From assembly GCA_902634405.1 (NCBI GenBank), contig CACPJY010000002.1, positions 1-64,000 on the forward strand: DNA of 64,000 bases. The letters run 5' to 3'. This document shows, in pieces, positions 22,892-33,160 of this stretch. Positions within the stretch are counted from its first letter, which is position 1; each line of letters starts with the position of its first letter. Source of the DNA: an uncultured Synechococcaceae cyanobacterium (GTDB taxonomy: Bacteria; Cyanobacteriota; Cyanobacteriia; PCC-6307; Cyanobiaceae). The notes below the pieces were generated by a model, which saw only the letters and a program-made list of their open reading frames with translations, made no database searches and was not told the origin of the DNA. A program made the translations under genes and the position numbers.

Positions 22892-24265
22892 TTGGTGCGT
22901 CCGGTCGTTGCCATTATCGGTCGCCCCAACGTTGGCAAGTCCACGTTGGTTAACCGTCTATGTCGAAGTAGGGAGGCAATTGTTCATGATCAACCAGGTG
23001 TAACTAGAGATAGAACCTATCAAGATGGTTTTTGGTGTGACAGAGAATTCAAAGTCGTTGATACAGGGGGGTTGGTGTTTGATGACGATAGTGAGTTTCT
23101 CCCTGAAATCAGAGAACAAGCAAATCTTGCTCTTGAAGAGGCTTCAGTAGCACTTGTAATTGTTGATGGCCAACAGGGAATTACGGCTGCTGATGAAGCT
23201 ATTGCTGAATGGTTGAGGAGTCAGCCTTGTAAAACGGTTGTAGCAGTGAACAAATGTGAGTCCCCAGAACAGGGTATGGCGATGGCTGCAGAGTTTTGGA
23301 GGCTTGGGCTTGGAGAGCCTTATCCAATCTCCGCAATTCATGGAGTGGGAACTGGTGACTTGTTAGATGAAGTCCTAACCCTTCTTCCGCCAAAAGAGTT
23401 AGAAGAAGAAGAAATGGAGCCGATCCAACTTGCCATTGTTGGAAGACCGAATGTTGGTAAGTCAAGTTTGTTAAATTCTATTTGTGGTTTTACACGAGCA
23501 ATTGTTAGCCCTATTAGGGGAACGACTAGAGACACTATTGATACCAAGATTGAACGATCAGGCCAAATCTGGAAACTTATTGATACAGCTGGTATAAGAC
23601 GGCGTAGAAGTGTGAGTTATGGACCTGAATTTTTTGGTATCAATCGAACATTTAAGGCAATTCAGCGTAGTGATGTTTGTATTCTTGTAATTGATGCACT
23701 AGATGGTGTCACTGAGCAAGATCAACGACTTGCTGGAAGAATTGAAGAGGAAGGTCGCGCATGTGTGATTGTTGTTAATAAGTGGGATGCAGTGGACAAA
23801 GATAGTCACACGATGTCTCATATGGAGAAGGAATTTCGTTCAAAGCTTTATTTTTTAGATTGGTCGACGATGCTGTTTACATCAGCAATTACAGGTCAAA
23901 GAGTAGACAGTATTTTTGCTATCTCTGCTCTGGCAGTTGAACAGCACCGTCGTCGTGTTAGCACCTCTGTTGTTAATGAGGTTATTAGAGAGGCTTTAAG
24001 TTGGCGTAGTCCTCCTACTTCAAGAGGAGGACGGCAAGGACGTCTTTATTACGGCACCCAGGTCGCCAATCGACCTCCAAGTTTCACTCTTTTTGTTAAT
24101 GATCCAAAGCTTTTTGGTGATACTTATAGGAGATATCTCGAAAAGCAGATTCGCCAGGGATTAGGTTTTGAAGGTACCCCAGTTAGGTTGTTTTGGCGTG
24201 GGAAGCAGCAGCGTGATGCTGAAAGAGATTTGGCCCGAGAAAAAACTCATAGGTCTGACCAATGA
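22892..24265 (+). CDS. der: Ribosome-assembly GTPase Der (EngA)
   Basis: 457 residues with two consecutive Era-like G domains and a KH-like C-terminal domain, a 50S assembly factor. G1 loops are GRPNVGKST (about 10-18) and GRPNVGKSS (about 184-192); NKCE and NKWD give base specificity; DTGG and DTAG are the G3 motifs. Start TTG at 22892 or GTG at 22895. The stop overlaps the next ATG as ATGA, coupling it to the EcfT-like gene. Confidence 0.97.
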   Translation: MVRPVVAIIGRPNVGKSTLVNRLCRSREAIVHDQPGVTRDRTYQDGFWCDREFKVVDTGGLVFDDDSEFLPEIREQANLALEEASVALVIVDGQQGITAADEAIAEWLRSQPCKTVVAVNKCESPEQGMAMAAEFWRLGLGEPYPISAIHGVGTGDLLDEVLTLLPPKELEEEEMEPIQLAIVGRPNVGKSSLLNSICGFTRAIVSPIRGTTRDTIDTKIERSGQIWKLIDTAGIRRRRSVSYGPEFFGINRTFKAIQRSDVCILVIDALDGVTEQDQRLAGRIEEEGRACVIVVNKWDAVDKDSHTMSHMEKEFRSKLYFLDWSTMLFTSAITGQRVDSIFAISALAVEQHRRRVSTSVVNEVIREALSWRSPPTSRGGRQGRLYYGTQVANRPPSFTLFVNDPKLFGDTYRRYLEKQIRQGLGFEGTPVRLFWRGKQQRDAERDLAREKTHRSDQ

Positions 24266-25176
24266 ATTGGTTGAGCCAGGTGCCAATTGGTCAATTTGTT
24301 TCTGGGAATAACAGTTGGTTAGTGCGACATGATCCAAGGTTGAAGTTTGTATGGGTATTAATGTTTTTACTTACACCAGTATTAGCAGGCTCAGTTTGGA
24401 GACTTGGTTTAGTAATAGCTCTTTTTGTGATTACTTTTGTCAGTGAAATGCCTAAACGGGTTTGGTTGCGATCTTTTGTTTTAGCTTTTGTTTTTGCAAT
24501 TATAGTTGGATTGTTTTCACTATTTCTCCCAACTGGTGAGGTTAGTGCAACATTAAATATTCGGAATATTAGCGAGTTGCCGGGAGCTACTTTAGAAATT
24601 AAACCTTGGGAGATATTCAAAGTTGGACCTTTGGATTTTGGTCCATTCAGTCTAGGCCTTTGGATTATTAGTCGTGAATCCGTAGAATTAGCGGTAAAGA
24701 CATCAACTTTGATATTCACTGTAGTCCACAGTGTTAATTTGATGCTATTAACTACTCCTCCAGAAGAACTTGTTTGGGCGCTCGGTTGGTTTATGAGACC
24801 CCTTGGTTTATTTGGTATAGCAGTTGATCGATTGAGTTTTCAAATGCTGCTAGCTTTGCGCTTTATACCATTAGTGCAGGAGGAGCTTCAGAATCTTATA
24901 CGCTCAGTCTCAATAAGAGCAGTAGATATTAGAAAACTTGGTTTTAAAACATTTTTCGGCTTGGTTTTATCAATAGGAGAGCGCCTTTTGGCTAATATTT
25001 TATTAAGAGCTGAACAGGGTGCTGAAGCTTTTGTTGTTAGGGGAGGAAGGTTATTACCACCTGATCAGATGAGACCAAAACCTATTTCCCCTAAACGGAC
25101 TTTATGGGCACATTTTTTATCGGGAAGCTTACTTTTGTTTGTTTTAAGTTTGCGTGGGAAGTACGGTGATCTCTAG
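24262..25176 (+). CDS. EcfT/CbiQ-type transmembrane transporter protein
   Basis: 304 residues, five to six membrane helices, a CbiQ/EcfT family component that couples ECF-transporter ATPases to substrate-binding subunits. Visible features are [13 protein letters not shown] near residue 23, the cytoplasmic coupling region around [10 protein letters not shown] and [16 protein letters not shown]. There is no adjacent ATPase or S-component, as is usual for stand-alone cyanobacterial copies, so the cargo (a vitamin or metal) is open. Four-base overlap with der. Confidence 0.88.
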   Translation: MNWLSQVPIGQFVSGNNSWLVRHDPRLKFVWVLMFLLTPVLAGSVWRLGLVIALFVITFVSEMPKRVWLRSFVLAFVFAIIVGLFSLFLPTGEVSATLNIRNISELPGATLEIKPWEIFKVGPLDFGPFSLGLWIISRESVELAVKTSTLIFTVVHSVNLMLLTTPPEELVWALGWFMRPLGLFGIAVDRLSFQMLLALRFIPLVQEELQNLIRSVSIRAVDIRKLGFKTFFGLVLSIGERLLANILLRAEQGAEAFVVRGGRLLPPDQMRPKPISPKRTLWAHFLSGSLLLFVLSLRGKYGDL

Positions 25177-25190
25177 ATGGTTTTAGCAAT

Positions 25191-25457
25191 GTGAGTGCAG
25201 AACGATATTTAAATCACCCAACATTTGGAATGCTCTACCTTGTATCTCCTGCCGGGGAAGGTAGGGATGTGTATGCGACTTTATATGCGCAAAGAATGTA
25301 TTTCTTGGTTACCCAACAGCCTCGTGGTGCTCAATTTGAAGTAATTCCATATCAGGACGCAAGGCATCATGCAGAAGTACACCTTTCAAGATGTCAACGA
25401 AGTGGTTCAACTGATGAGGATCACTGGAGAGTCTTGTTTCAACAAACCTTTATTTGA
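25191..25457 (+). CDS. pipX: PII-interacting protein PipX
   Basis: 88 residues, start GTG at 25191. The N-terminal Tudor-like part (RYLNHPTFGMLYLVSPAGEG, then VYATLYAQRMYFLV) and a helical C-terminus are typical of PipX, which swaps between PII and the nitrogen regulator NtcA depending on 2-oxoglutarate. The pipY gene begins within its 3' end, the known pipX-pipY arrangement of cyanobacteria. It follows the EcfT-like gene by 14 bases. Confidence 0.95.
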   Translation: MSAERYLNHPTFGMLYLVSPAGEGRDVYATLYAQRMYFLVTQQPRGAQFEVIPYQDARHHAEVHLSRCQRSGSTDEDHWRVLFQQTFI

Positions 25458-26142
25458 ATTAATTTTGACTCTCTTCTCTAGATGGCAGAATTTTTCTGAT
25501 CAGATTCCTTCAGGAACAAACCTTTTGGCAGTTAGTAAGGGTTACAACTCATCTTTAATTCGTGAGCTATACCAATACGGGCAAAGAGACTTTGGTGAGA
25601 GTCGTCTTCAAGAGGCTTCTGCGAAGTTTGATGAACTATATGATTTAAAAGATATTTGCTGGCATTTTATTGGGCGTCTTCAGAAAAACAAAGTAAGGGC
25701 TGTTGTTAAATCATTTTCGGTAATTCATTCTGTTGATTCACTTTTATTAGCTAAACGTATATCAAGGATCGCGGAGGAGGAGCAGAGAATAATCAAGATA
25801 ATGATCCAGGTTAAGTTTAGAGAGGATGTGAATAAAGGTGGGTTTGACCCAGAAAACCTAAAACAGGTTGTCCCCCAATTGTTGGACTTGTCTTCGATTG
25901 AATTTTGTGGATTGATGACTATGTCTCCTCTAATGCTTCCTCTAGAGAGCAGAAAAGAACTCTTTCAAGAATGTAGAAATTTAGCTAATAGTTTTGGTTT
26001 AAAAGAATGTTCAATGGGAATGAGCTCTGATTGGATCCAAGCCCTAGAAGCAGGTTCTACTTGGCTGAGGTTGGGGTCTGGCCTATTTGGCCCTGGTTGC
26101 AAAGATTTCGAAATGTCCAAAGATTTAACCAAACCCTTTTGA
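25414..26142 (+). CDS. pipY: PLP homeostasis protein PipY (YggS family)
   Basis: About 242 residues from the ATG at 25414, which overlaps pipX by 44 bases; an earlier ATG at 25369 is also in frame. A YggS/COG0325 single-domain PLP protein: TNLLAVSKGYN with the PLP Lys, YGQRDFGESRLQEA, WHFIGRLQKNK, GLMTMSP, and the phosphate-binding SMGMSSDW. It buffers pyridoxal phosphate and is tied to PipX in nitrogen and stress signalling. Confidence 0.93.
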   Translation: MRITGESCFNKPLFELILTLFSRWQNFSDQIPSGTNLLAVSKGYNSSLIRELYQYGQRDFGESRLQEASAKFDELYDLKDICWHFIGRLQKNKVRAVVKSFSVIHSVDSLLLAKRISRIAEEEQRIIKIMIQVKFREDVNKGGFDPENLKQVVPQLLDLSSIEFCGLMTMSPLMLPLESRKELFQECRNLANSFGLKECSMGMSSDWIQALEAGSTWLRLGSGLFGPGCKDFEMSKDLTKPF

Positions 26143-26266
26143 GTGCCTTGCATGTGAGCTCTTTGGACGCTATTTAGGTATCAAGTTAAGTAGTTTCCTA
26201 TTCGGAGACTCTTCTATTTCGGTTTAAATCCGATTCAATTCCACGTCATCTTGAGAGGATCCTAAG

Positions 26267-26842
26267 TTGTCTCTTATCTCCCGCCTTCGCTCTGTAGTCG
26301 CTGGTGACGACTATTTAGATAGTGATTATGACGACCTTGATTATGAACCAGGTGAGCATTATGAGGAAGGAGATGGTAGACCTGTTGATAATGACAGTAG
26401 CTTGGCTCCAATGTCAGCGACCTCTCCTTTTGGCCTAGGCGAAGGTCTTACTGGCTCCAAAGTTGTAGGGATGCCAGGAATCTCCGCTACCACTTCAGAG
26501 GTCAACCTTATGGAGCCTAGAAGTTTTGATGAGATGCCTAGAGCTATTCAGGCACTTAGAGAACGTAAAACAGTGATCTTGAATCTAACTATGATGGAGC
26601 CTGATCAGGCTCAAAGGGCTGTTGACTTTGTTGCTGGGGGAACGTTTGCTATTGATGGCCATCAGGAAAGGGTTGGAGAAAGTATCTTTTTGTTTGCACC
26701 TAGCTGTGTGACAGTGATCAATTCAAGCCAAGATGAAGTTTCTCCATCTACTCCTTTAAATAAGGAAACTGAAAACTTGCCCACTGAACAGCCTCAGGCT
26801 CCTGCACCTGCGTGGGAAGATCAGAGTATCGCTGCGATTTAG
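26267..26842 (+). CDS. sepF: Cell division protein SepF
   Basis: 191 residues, start TTG at 26267. The N-terminal membrane-binding helix ([11 protein letters not shown]) is followed by an acidic linker ([16 protein letters not shown]) and the conserved SepF core [54 protein letters not shown]. SepF anchors FtsZ filaments at the membrane. The linker of about 80 residues is within the usual cyanobacterial range. proC follows after 5 bases. Confidence 0.96.
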   Translation: MSLISRLRSVVAGDDYLDSDYDDLDYEPGEHYEEGDGRPVDNDSSLAPMSATSPFGLGEGLTGSKVVGMPGISATTSEVNLMEPRSFDEMPRAIQALRERKTVILNLTMMEPDQAQRAVDFVAGGTFAIDGHQERVGESIFLFAPSCVTVINSSQDEVSPSTPLNKETENLPTEQPQAPAPAWEDQSIAAI

Positions 26843-26847
26843 CTCTT

Positions 26848-27681
26848 TTGACTTCATATAGGTTTTCTCTAGGTGTTATAGGTCTGGGTCGTATGGCTCA
26901 GGCCCTTTTATTGCCATTATTGGAAAGAGGTGATTTCTCTTCAGGAGATGTTTTTGCTGTCGTTGGTCAAAGGTCATCTATAGAGAATCTTGGTAAAACA
27001 TTTCCTCAAGGTCTCGATTTGGCTGCATCTCAAGAAGAGAAAGCATCAGTTGTTTGGGATTCCACTATTCAGTTGCTGGCGATTAAGCCTCAACATTTAC
27101 AGATGGTTTCGTCAAGGGCTCCTCAGCCTTCAATCCTAGGCAATGATCGTCCAGTTCTTGTTTCTGTTCTTGCAGGGGTGTCTCTTGCAACCTTAGAGAA
27201 ATCTTTCCCAGGACGTCTATGTGTACGCGCTGTTCCAAATACTCCTGCTCTTGTAGGGCAGGGCCTTACGGGACTCTCTTGGGGGAGTGGAATTTCTGTG
27301 GCTCAAAAAAACTCTGTGAGGAGTCTTTTTGAGCCAGTTAGTGAGGTTTTAGAACTTCCAGAATCGCAGTTAGATGCTTTTTTAGCTTTAACCTCTTCAG
27401 GCCCCGCATATATAGCTTTGATGGCAGAAGCTCTTGCGGATGGAGCAGTTGCTGCAGGTTTGAGCAGATCTTTAGCGAGTCACTTAGCTCACCGAACTCT
27501 TGCTGGTACAGCAGCTTTATTAAAGGAGAAGGAACTTCACCCAGGTCAATTGAAAGATATGGTTGCTTCCCCAGCAGGAACAACAATAGAAGCTTTAAGG
27601 GTCTTGGAAAAAAAAAGTGTTCGATCAGCATTTATAGAAGCAGTTATTGTTGCCGCTGAAAGAAGCAAAAATATGTCTTGA
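26848..27681 (+). CDS. proC: Pyrroline-5-carboxylate reductase
   Basis: About 277 residues from the TTG at 26848. The longer frame from 26812 would overlap sepF and adds no homology. The Rossmann start LGVIGLGRMAQALLLPLL, LLAIKPQHL, VSVLAGVSL, RAVPNTPALVGQGLTGL and the C-terminal substrate loop SSGPAYIALMAEALADGA, plus KDMVASPAGTT, are family marks. Final step of proline synthesis. It is convergent with the GT4 gene with one base between stop codons. Confidence 0.96.
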   Translation: MTSYRFSLGVIGLGRMAQALLLPLLERGDFSSGDVFAVVGQRSSIENLGKTFPQGLDLAASQEEKASVVWDSTIQLLAIKPQHLQMVSSRAPQPSILGNDRPVLVSVLAGVSLATLEKSFPGRLCVRAVPNTPALVGQGLTGLSWGSGISVAQKNSVRSLFEPVSEVLELPESQLDAFLALTSSGPAYIALMAEALADGAVAAGLSRSLASHLAHRTLAGTAALLKEKELHPGQLKDMVASPAGTTIEALRVLEKKSVRSAFIEAVIVAAERSKNMS

Positions 27682-27682
27682 G

Positions 27683-28861
27683 TTATGCTGCGATTGAATA
27701 ATCGCTTATCAAATCTTCGTATAAAGATTCTAAGGAGTCAATATTTCTACTCAGGGTATAGCGTTCGAGAACTCTTTCTCTAGCTCGCTTCCCTAATTCT
27801 AACGAGAGGAAAGGATGGTCCCTTAGCAGTGGCAGGATTGTCCTTAGTTGGGTTGTTACTCCTTGAGTGCTAAGGGTTATACCTGCTCCATTGTCAATAA
27901 CCTCTCCATCAGCCCCTGCATCAGTGGCTACGCAAGCTGTACCTGTTGACATCGCTTCTAATAAGGCGAGGGAAAGTCCCTCTACAAGACTAGGAAGAAT
28001 AAAGACCTCAGAACTTTGAAGTAGCGCAACCTTTGTATCGAGATCAGACTCATAACCCCACCAAAGGATATCCTTCAATTTGTTTCCCTCAGTGCTGTTT
28101 TGAAGAGTTAGTTTTAGAGGGCCATCTCCAACTATTACCAGTTGGCAGTCTTTAGGTTCTACTAATCTCCAAGCTCTTAAAAGAGATTCCAAGTTTTTTT
28201 CAGTAGAGATGCGGCCCATATAAAGGAAAACTCTTTTTGGACCAAGTTTTTCCTTTACTTTTTTAAAGGCGGGACTTTTAGTTTGAGTATTTGCCGGTGC
28301 CCAAAGTTGATGATCTACACCGTTGGGTATTACTGAAAGACGATCTTGTCTTACTCCTAGCCTTGTAAGTAGCTCTGCTTGTAAATCAGAAAAAACAATT
28401 ACTTTGTCATAACGAGAGAGAGCAGGGGCATATAGCTGATAGGTGAGTTGTTGTGTTCCAGCAGTTAGGTTTCTAATACTTGCATCAAATGGAGGGTGGA
28501 ATGTAGCAATTAGAGGAATTCCAAGTTGTTGACAAAGGTCTGGCAGCCTGAAGTCGATGGGAGATAGGGTTAGGCTTGCATGTACAAGATCTGGCTTAAG
28601 TCTTTGGAGTGCGTCTTTGAGTTCCCTTTGTGCGCCGGGAAAAGGGATTGTATATACCTGAGATCTAAGAAGGTAAGGAAGGCTTACTTCTGGCTGCTTC
28701 TTAATTGCGGTGACTCGTTTTTCTTCTGGATTTCTAGGCTTGTCAAAATGAATGAAACTAGTCTTGTGTCCTCTTCCTCTAAGAGCCTTAATTGTGCTTA
28801 GGCCATATGAAACATTGCCGCAGAACGGTGTCTTTTTGCCTAGCCAGGCAATGTGCGCCAA
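27683..28861 (-). CDS. GT4 family glycosyltransferase
   Basis: 392 residues with the GT-B fold. The N-terminal acceptor domain includes CGNVSYGLSTIKALRGRGH; the C-terminal donor domain includes VIPNGVD, FLYMGRISTEKNLESLLRAW, LVIVGDGP and the E-x7-E signature PSLVEGLSLALLEAMSTG. Members related to SqdX (sulfolipid synthesis) and to polysaccharide enzymes look like this; the sequence alone does not settle which. The next gene on the strand is an MFS transporter. Confidence 0.9.
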   Translation of the reverse strand: MAHIAWLGKKTPFCGNVSYGLSTIKALRGRGHKTSFIHFDKPRNPEEKRVTAIKKQPEVSLPYLLRSQVYTIPFPGAQRELKDALQRLKPDLVHASLTLSPIDFRLPDLCQQLGIPLIATFHPPFDASIRNLTAGTQQLTYQLYAPALSRYDKVIVFSDLQAELLTRLGVRQDRLSVIPNGVDHQLWAPANTQTKSPAFKKVKEKLGPKRVFLYMGRISTEKNLESLLRAWRLVEPKDCQLVIVGDGPLKLTLQNSTEGNKLKDILWWGYESDLDTKVALLQSSEVFILPSLVEGLSLALLEAMSTGTACVATDAGADGEVIDNGAGITLSTQGVTTQLRTILPLLRDHPFLSLELGKRARERVLERYTLSRNIDSLESLYEDLISDYSIAA

Positions 28862-28890
28862 CAGCTGAAATCATTATCTGACTAGACAAG

Positions 28891-30273
28891 TTAGCAGCGA
28901 CTCCATGGTCTTTCTAATAAAGTTGCCATAAGAGCAATTAAAGCCAATATCCATAAAACAGGTTTTAGCCCATAGGTCGTTACTAAAGTCCCTGCTAGGA
29001 CTAGAGGAAGACTTAGAGAAATATTTATTAGATTGTTTTGAAGGCCAAATACTTTGCCCCGTTTATTTTCTGGTGTGTCTTCTTGGAGAGTGGTTTGAGC
29101 AGGTATAGCGACTAAGGCAGATCCAATTCCTAGAATTGCGCAGAAAAATAACGTAAAGCCCAGAGACCCTTTTAGCTGTCCAAGTAAAATCAAGGTCAAG
29201 CTAATTGTGCTCAGACCGGCTGCAGTTAATAATCTTCTGCTAAACTTGTGCCCAATTTGTGCCATAAACAAAGCTCCAAAGGCCATGCCAATCCCACTCA
29301 TTGCTAGTAACGTTCCAAAACTTGTTGGCCCTAATTCTTTTATATAAGAAGCAAGACTTATTGCTAAAACATATAAAGCTGCTAAAAGGCTGTAAAGCAA
29401 TACTAGGTGAAACATTGCACCCCTTACTGTTCTTTTTTCCTTGATAATTGCTAAGCCTTCGCCAATCTCATTCCATACAGTTTCAGAAGTATTTGACTTA
29501 ATAGGTGCTTCTTTCCTAATTCTGCTGATAATAATTGCCGCTATTCCGTAGCAAAAGGGCAATAGAAGAAATTCGCCACCTCCGAAACCTAAGGTTTGGC
29601 CGAAATTTTTAAGGAGTCTTAAAATAGGATCTCCCAGTGCAAAACCAACAATTGTTGCTCCCATGCTGGTCGCTTGGTAAAGCGAATTTGCGGCTAGTAA
29701 ATGCTCGTTAGGAACAAGAAGAGGAATGGAAGCTTGTTCGGCAGGTGCAAAAAATTGGGTAAGCACCGATTCTAAAAAAGTCATTCCAAGTAACGCCCAA
29801 TAGCCCCAGCTGACACCTGCCCAGTCAGGCCCCCTTAAAAGACATATCGGAGTAAATATAACGAGGATCCCTCTAAGTGCGTTTGAAGCAACCATTACCC
29901 GTCGTTTAGGCCAACGGTCTGCCCATACTCCAGCAATTGTCCCTAAGAACATAGCCGGGATGGTGTTTGCTACATAAACACCTGTTGCTAAAAGCGTGAT
30001 CATTTGCGCACGAGTTTGCAAGTCCATGCGCATAACTGCTGCAACCTCATTCAAAGTGTTATTGCCAGAAGGTGTATTACTCACCCAATACTGGGCAATC
30101 AAATACACCATCAGAACTATGTAGAACTTGTCGGCAAGTTGTGAAAAAATTTGGCCAATCCACAATCTTCGAAAATCCTTTATTTGTAAGACAGCAACTA
30201 AACCTCTTTTCCCCTCTGGGTTTTGCCCTGTAGGGAATGTGGGATCTGGATTTTTTACGGTTAGCGCGTTCAA
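28891..30273 (-). CDS. Major facilitator superfamily transporter
   Basis: 460 residues, about 12 membrane helices. The N-terminal GLVAVLQIKDFRRLWIGQIF, the loop GVWADRWPKRRVMVASN and QEDTPENKRGKVFGLQNN are hallmarks of the MFS_3 / enterobactin-exporter-like subgroup. Probably an efflux carrier; substrate unknown. It is 29 bases upstream of the GT4 gene in the same direction. Confidence 0.92.
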   Translation of the reverse strand: MNALTVKNPDPTFPTGQNPEGKRGLVAVLQIKDFRRLWIGQIFSQLADKFYIVLMVYLIAQYWVSNTPSGNNTLNEVAAVMRMDLQTRAQMITLLATGVYVANTIPAMFLGTIAGVWADRWPKRRVMVASNALRGILVIFTPICLLRGPDWAGVSWGYWALLGMTFLESVLTQFFAPAEQASIPLLVPNEHLLAANSLYQATSMGATIVGFALGDPILRLLKNFGQTLGFGGGEFLLLPFCYGIAAIIISRIRKEAPIKSNTSETVWNEIGEGLAIIKEKRTVRGAMFHLVLLYSLLAALYVLAISLASYIKELGPTSFGTLLAMSGIGMAFGALFMAQIGHKFSRRLLTAAGLSTISLTLILLGQLKGSLGFTLFFCAILGIGSALVAIPAQTTLQEDTPENKRGKVFGLQNNLINISLSLPLVLAGTLVTTYGLKPVLWILALIALMATLLERPWSRC

Positions 30274-30310
30274 GAGTTTTTGAGTGCTAAGAATAAGATT
30301 GATTGATTCA

Positions 30311-31105
30311 TTAGCTTGATTTGGTGATTAGAGGATCTTTCAACATCTTGAGAGAATATAAACTCCGCGAAAGATGTGTTTTTGTCCAGTAGTCGACAAC
30401 GTCTAGAAGCTTTATCCATACTTCTTTTGGACCCATTAATTCTCCATTTTGTTTAATGGGTAATTCTGGTCTAAGTAGTCTTTGAAGAAGAGCAAGTTCA
30501 GAAGGGTTTAGTTCAATAGTCGCATTAGTTTTAGGGCCTATTGCGAAGCCCTCTTCTGGAATTAAGCTACAACGCCAATCCCAATTTCCTATAGGTGGAT
30601 CAAGTGGTGCGTCAGTTTTGCAACATTTTTGAATAGGCAGTCCATATCCTCCAAGAGCTAAAAGATGAATACTGGCTTGAACACAAGTTGCAACTGCTAT
30701 CAAGGGTGATTCTTTGTATGTTATACATTTTTTTTCTAGACGATCAAAATGTATTAAAATTGTGTGAAGGAAACCTGGGATTGGATCATTTAGGGATACT
30801 AATCTTAAACTCAACTCGGATATTGTTTGGGCTGCTGAAAGAGTTTCAAGCTTTTGCCCAAGTTGATTAAAACTACGAACAATTTTCAATTGACTAATTC
30901 TTTGAAGTCCATGACGCCCAGAAATTTGCACCTCTAAAAAATTAAGTGGCAGAGCTGCTGAAAGATTGCTTTTGGGTCGTCTTGCTCCAGGTACTGAAAG
31001 TCTTGTCAATCCTTCTTCATTACTAAGCAATGTAAGTAATCGATCGTATTCACCTAGCGGGCCTATCTTTAAAGGGAGGCCTCTTATGGTTCTTGTCTTA
31101 CTCAT
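30311..31105 (-). CDS. recO: DNA repair protein RecO
   Basis: 264 residues. The N-terminal OB fold (GLPLKIGPLGEYDRLLTLLS, EEGLTRLSVPGARRPKS) and a helical C-terminal domain match RecO, which loads RecA with RecF/RecR onto SSB-coated DNA. The zinc-knuckle Cys residues of other RecO proteins are only partly kept (QKCCKTDAPLD). It overlaps deoC by four bases (ATGA). Confidence 0.94.
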   Translation of the reverse strand: MSKTRTIRGLPLKIGPLGEYDRLLTLLSNEEGLTRLSVPGARRPKSNLSAALPLNFLEVQISGRHGLQRISQLKIVRSFNQLGQKLETLSAAQTISELSLRLVSLNDPIPGFLHTILIHFDRLEKKCITYKESPLIAVATCVQASIHLLALGGYGLPIQKCCKTDAPLDPPIGNWDWRCSLIPEEGFAIGPKTNATIELNPSELALLQRLLRPELPIKQNGELMGPKEVWIKLLDVVDYWTKTHLSRSLYSLKMLKDPLITKSS

Positions 31106-31785
31106 TTTTCTATTTTTCTAAGCTCTCTTATTAGTTCGGGTCCACTACTTGTTCCTAAGTGATGAGCACCAGCTTCCATCAAATTTTCTACCTGCACGAG
31201 ACTGTGGATTCCTCCCACAACCTTGATCGAACAACGCCCTCTGATGAATTTTGAAAGGATTTGAATTTCTTCATTGGTTGATTGAGGTCCAAAACCATTA
31301 TTGTTTTGAAGGCTTATTACGCCACAGTCCAAAGATGCCTCTATTGCTAGCTCTAGTTCCTTTTGCTTCAGTTTTCCTAAGTTGAGTATTACTCGAACAG
31401 GAATGCCAATTGAGCAGATTGCTTCTAGCTCTTCACTGAAAAAGTTTAGATTTCCATTTAGTAAAGAGTTGAAATTGGGGACCACCTCCAGCTCTTCAGC
31501 ACCATGCTCGGCTGCCCATTCGGCCTCTGTTCTTTTTTGAGTGGTAGGAATTGCTCCGAAGGGAAACCCAATAACTGAAATTAACTTTGTATCCTTATTC
31601 TTCCCTAAATGCTCTCTGACAAGAGATAGGTTTGTTGGAAATGTACAGAGGCCCCCAAATTTAAAATGTATTGCTTCTAATGATTTCTCGACAATCTTAT
31701 GATTATTAATTAAGGGGTCTAGCAATGCTTGGTGGATGAGACGAGGAAGTTCCTCTGAATTTATTTTCTTAACTCTACTTTTCAT
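31102..31785 (-). CDS. deoC: Deoxyribose-phosphate aldolase
   Basis: 227 residues, a class I TIM-barrel aldolase that splits 2-deoxyribose-5-phosphate. The N-terminal LIHQALLDPL replaces the usual DHT-L start, and SVIGFPFGAIPTTQKRTEAE, AEELEVVPNF, RVILNLGKL and the Schiff-base Lys in SIKVVGGIHS are visible. It overlaps hpf upstream (11 bases) and recO downstream, forming an hpf-deoC-recO unit. The family Lys/Asp set looks intact except for variation at the N-terminus. Confidence 0.92.
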   Translation of the reverse strand: MKSRVKKINSEELPRLIHQALLDPLINNHKIVEKSLEAIHFKFGGLCTFPTNLSLVREHLGKNKDTKLISVIGFPFGAIPTTQKRTEAEWAAEHGAEELEVVPNFNSLLNGNLNFFSEELEAICSIGIPVRVILNLGKLKQKELELAIEASLDCGVISLQNNNGFGPQSTNEEIQILSKFIRGRCSIKVVGGIHSLVQVENLMEAGAHHLGTSSGPELIRELRKIEK

Positions 31786-32368
31786 TTTTATCTAAGATGA
31801 CTCCATAACCTCCATGATTACGCTTGTAAATTACCTGTAACTCACCACTTTTCTTTTCACGAAATAAATAAAAATCATGATCTATTAGATCAAGTTGTTC
31901 ACGAGCTTCCTCTAATGTCATAGGAGGCATTGTGAAATATTTTTTCCTTATTCCAGGACTTGGTAAATGTACTTCCTTTCCTTCAAGAAGAGAATCATTG
32001 ATAGGGGGATTATTTAAATCAAAATCTTTTGGAGGATTTAGAGAATCTTTGTTGTTTGTAATGTTGTGGTGGTCAGTATTTCTTTCTTTGAAACGACGTA
32101 GTTGTCTAGAGAGTTTGCTTGCTACTAGATCAATGCTTGCGTATAGGCTTTCACTTCGCTCTTGTGCACGAATGATGGTTCCATTCGCAAAAACTGTAAC
32201 CTCAGCGGTTTGGACCGGGACACTAGGATTTCGAGCAACTGAGAGATGGACATCAGTTTCAATTACCATTTCATGAAAGTGGTGGACAGCACGCTTGATC
32301 TTGGATTCTGTGTATTCACGGAGGGCAGGTGTTAGTTCAAGGTTTCGGCAATGGATCAGGAGCTTCAT
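31775..32368 (-). CDS. hpf: Long-form ribosome hibernation promoting factor (LrtA type)
   Basis: 197 residues: an N-terminal HPF/YfiA domain (LELTPALREYTESKIKRA, VHLSVARNPS) binding the 30S decoding region, a variable linker (about 105-135) and the C-terminal dimerisation domain (KYFTMPPMTLEEAREQLD, DFYLFREKKSGELQVIYKR) that makes 100S ribosomes. Cyanobacterial LrtA is known as a dark/light-regulated transcript. Its start overlaps that of the divergent lipB by 18 bases. Confidence 0.96.
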   Translation of the reverse strand: MKLLIHCRNLELTPALREYTESKIKRAVHHFHEMVIETDVHLSVARNPSVPVQTAEVTVFANGTIIRAQERSESLYASIDLVASKLSRQLRRFKERNTDHHNITNNKDSLNPPKDFDLNNPPINDSLLEGKEVHLPSPGIRKKYFTMPPMTLEEAREQLDLIDHDFYLFREKKSGELQVIYKRNHGGYGVILDKNEK

Positions 32369-33088
32369 TTGACCTCTACTATTTTTGTTGATATCGGCAA
32401 GTTAGTTACTTCCGATGAATTGGCAAACAGTGAAGTTTGTTTTCTTTTTGAGCCAATGGCAAATGTCCCTTTCAGCAGGGCATGGTCTTGGCAGAAACAA
32501 TGGCAAGATCGCCTTTTGAGCAGAAGGGATTCATCTCAAGCAGTTTGGCTTTTAGAGCATTCAACTTGTTACACCCTTGGTAGAGGGGCAAGTGAATCCA
32601 ATCTTCTTTTTGATCCTAGTGATTCTTCATACTCCTTGTACCGAATTGATAGAGGTGGAGAAGTTACTCACCATTTACCAGGACAACTGGTTGTTTACCC
32701 AATTCTTGATCTCAGGCGCTATAAAACAGATTTGAATTGGTACCTTCGTGAACTAGAACAAGTAATAATTGATGTACTGGATGGATTGGGACTCAAGGGT
32801 AAGCGATTACCTGGTATTACAGGGGTTTGGATTGATGACTTCAAGGTCGCATCAATAGGTATTGGTTGTCGACGCTGGATTACTCAACATGGCTTTTCAC
32901 TAAATATTGATTGTGGTCTCAGTGGTTTCGATTGTGTTATTCCTTGCGGCTTAACAGATCATAAAGTTGGTAGGTTGAATAAGTGGATTCCGGACCTTAC
33001 TGTCAAGGATGTAAAGCCCTTAGTGAAGAAGGCTTTGAGTAATCACTTTGATTTGAGTTTTGATTCAAATTATTCATTGGAAATGTAA
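32351..33088 (+). CDS. lipB: Octanoyltransferase LipB
   Basis: 245 residues from the ATG at 32351. The catalytic core is RGGEVTHHLPGQLVVYPILD, GITGVWIDDFKVASIGIG (Lys) and VIPCGL (Cys). It transfers octanoyl from ACP to lipoyl domains. A later start at the Met of FEPMANVPFS would give about 209 residues, nearer the family norm. The overlap with the divergent hpf start makes the shorter form plausible. pdhC, encoded 2.6 kb downstream, is one substrate. Confidence 0.93.
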   Translation: MDQELHLTSTIFVDIGKLVTSDELANSEVCFLFEPMANVPFSRAWSWQKQWQDRLLSRRDSSQAVWLLEHSTCYTLGRGASESNLLFDPSDSSYSLYRIDRGGEVTHHLPGQLVVYPILDLRRYKTDLNWYLRELEQVIIDVLDGLGLKGKRLPGITGVWIDDFKVASIGIGCRRWITQHGFSLNIDCGLSGFDCVIPCGLTDHKVGRLNKWIPDLTVKDVKPLVKKALSNHFDLSFDSNYSLEM

Positions 33089-33160
33089 TTAATCAGTAGT
33101 TGAGCTATGAAAATAGTTTGAGTGCTGAACAAAAAACCTCTTTTATAAATCATTTCAATT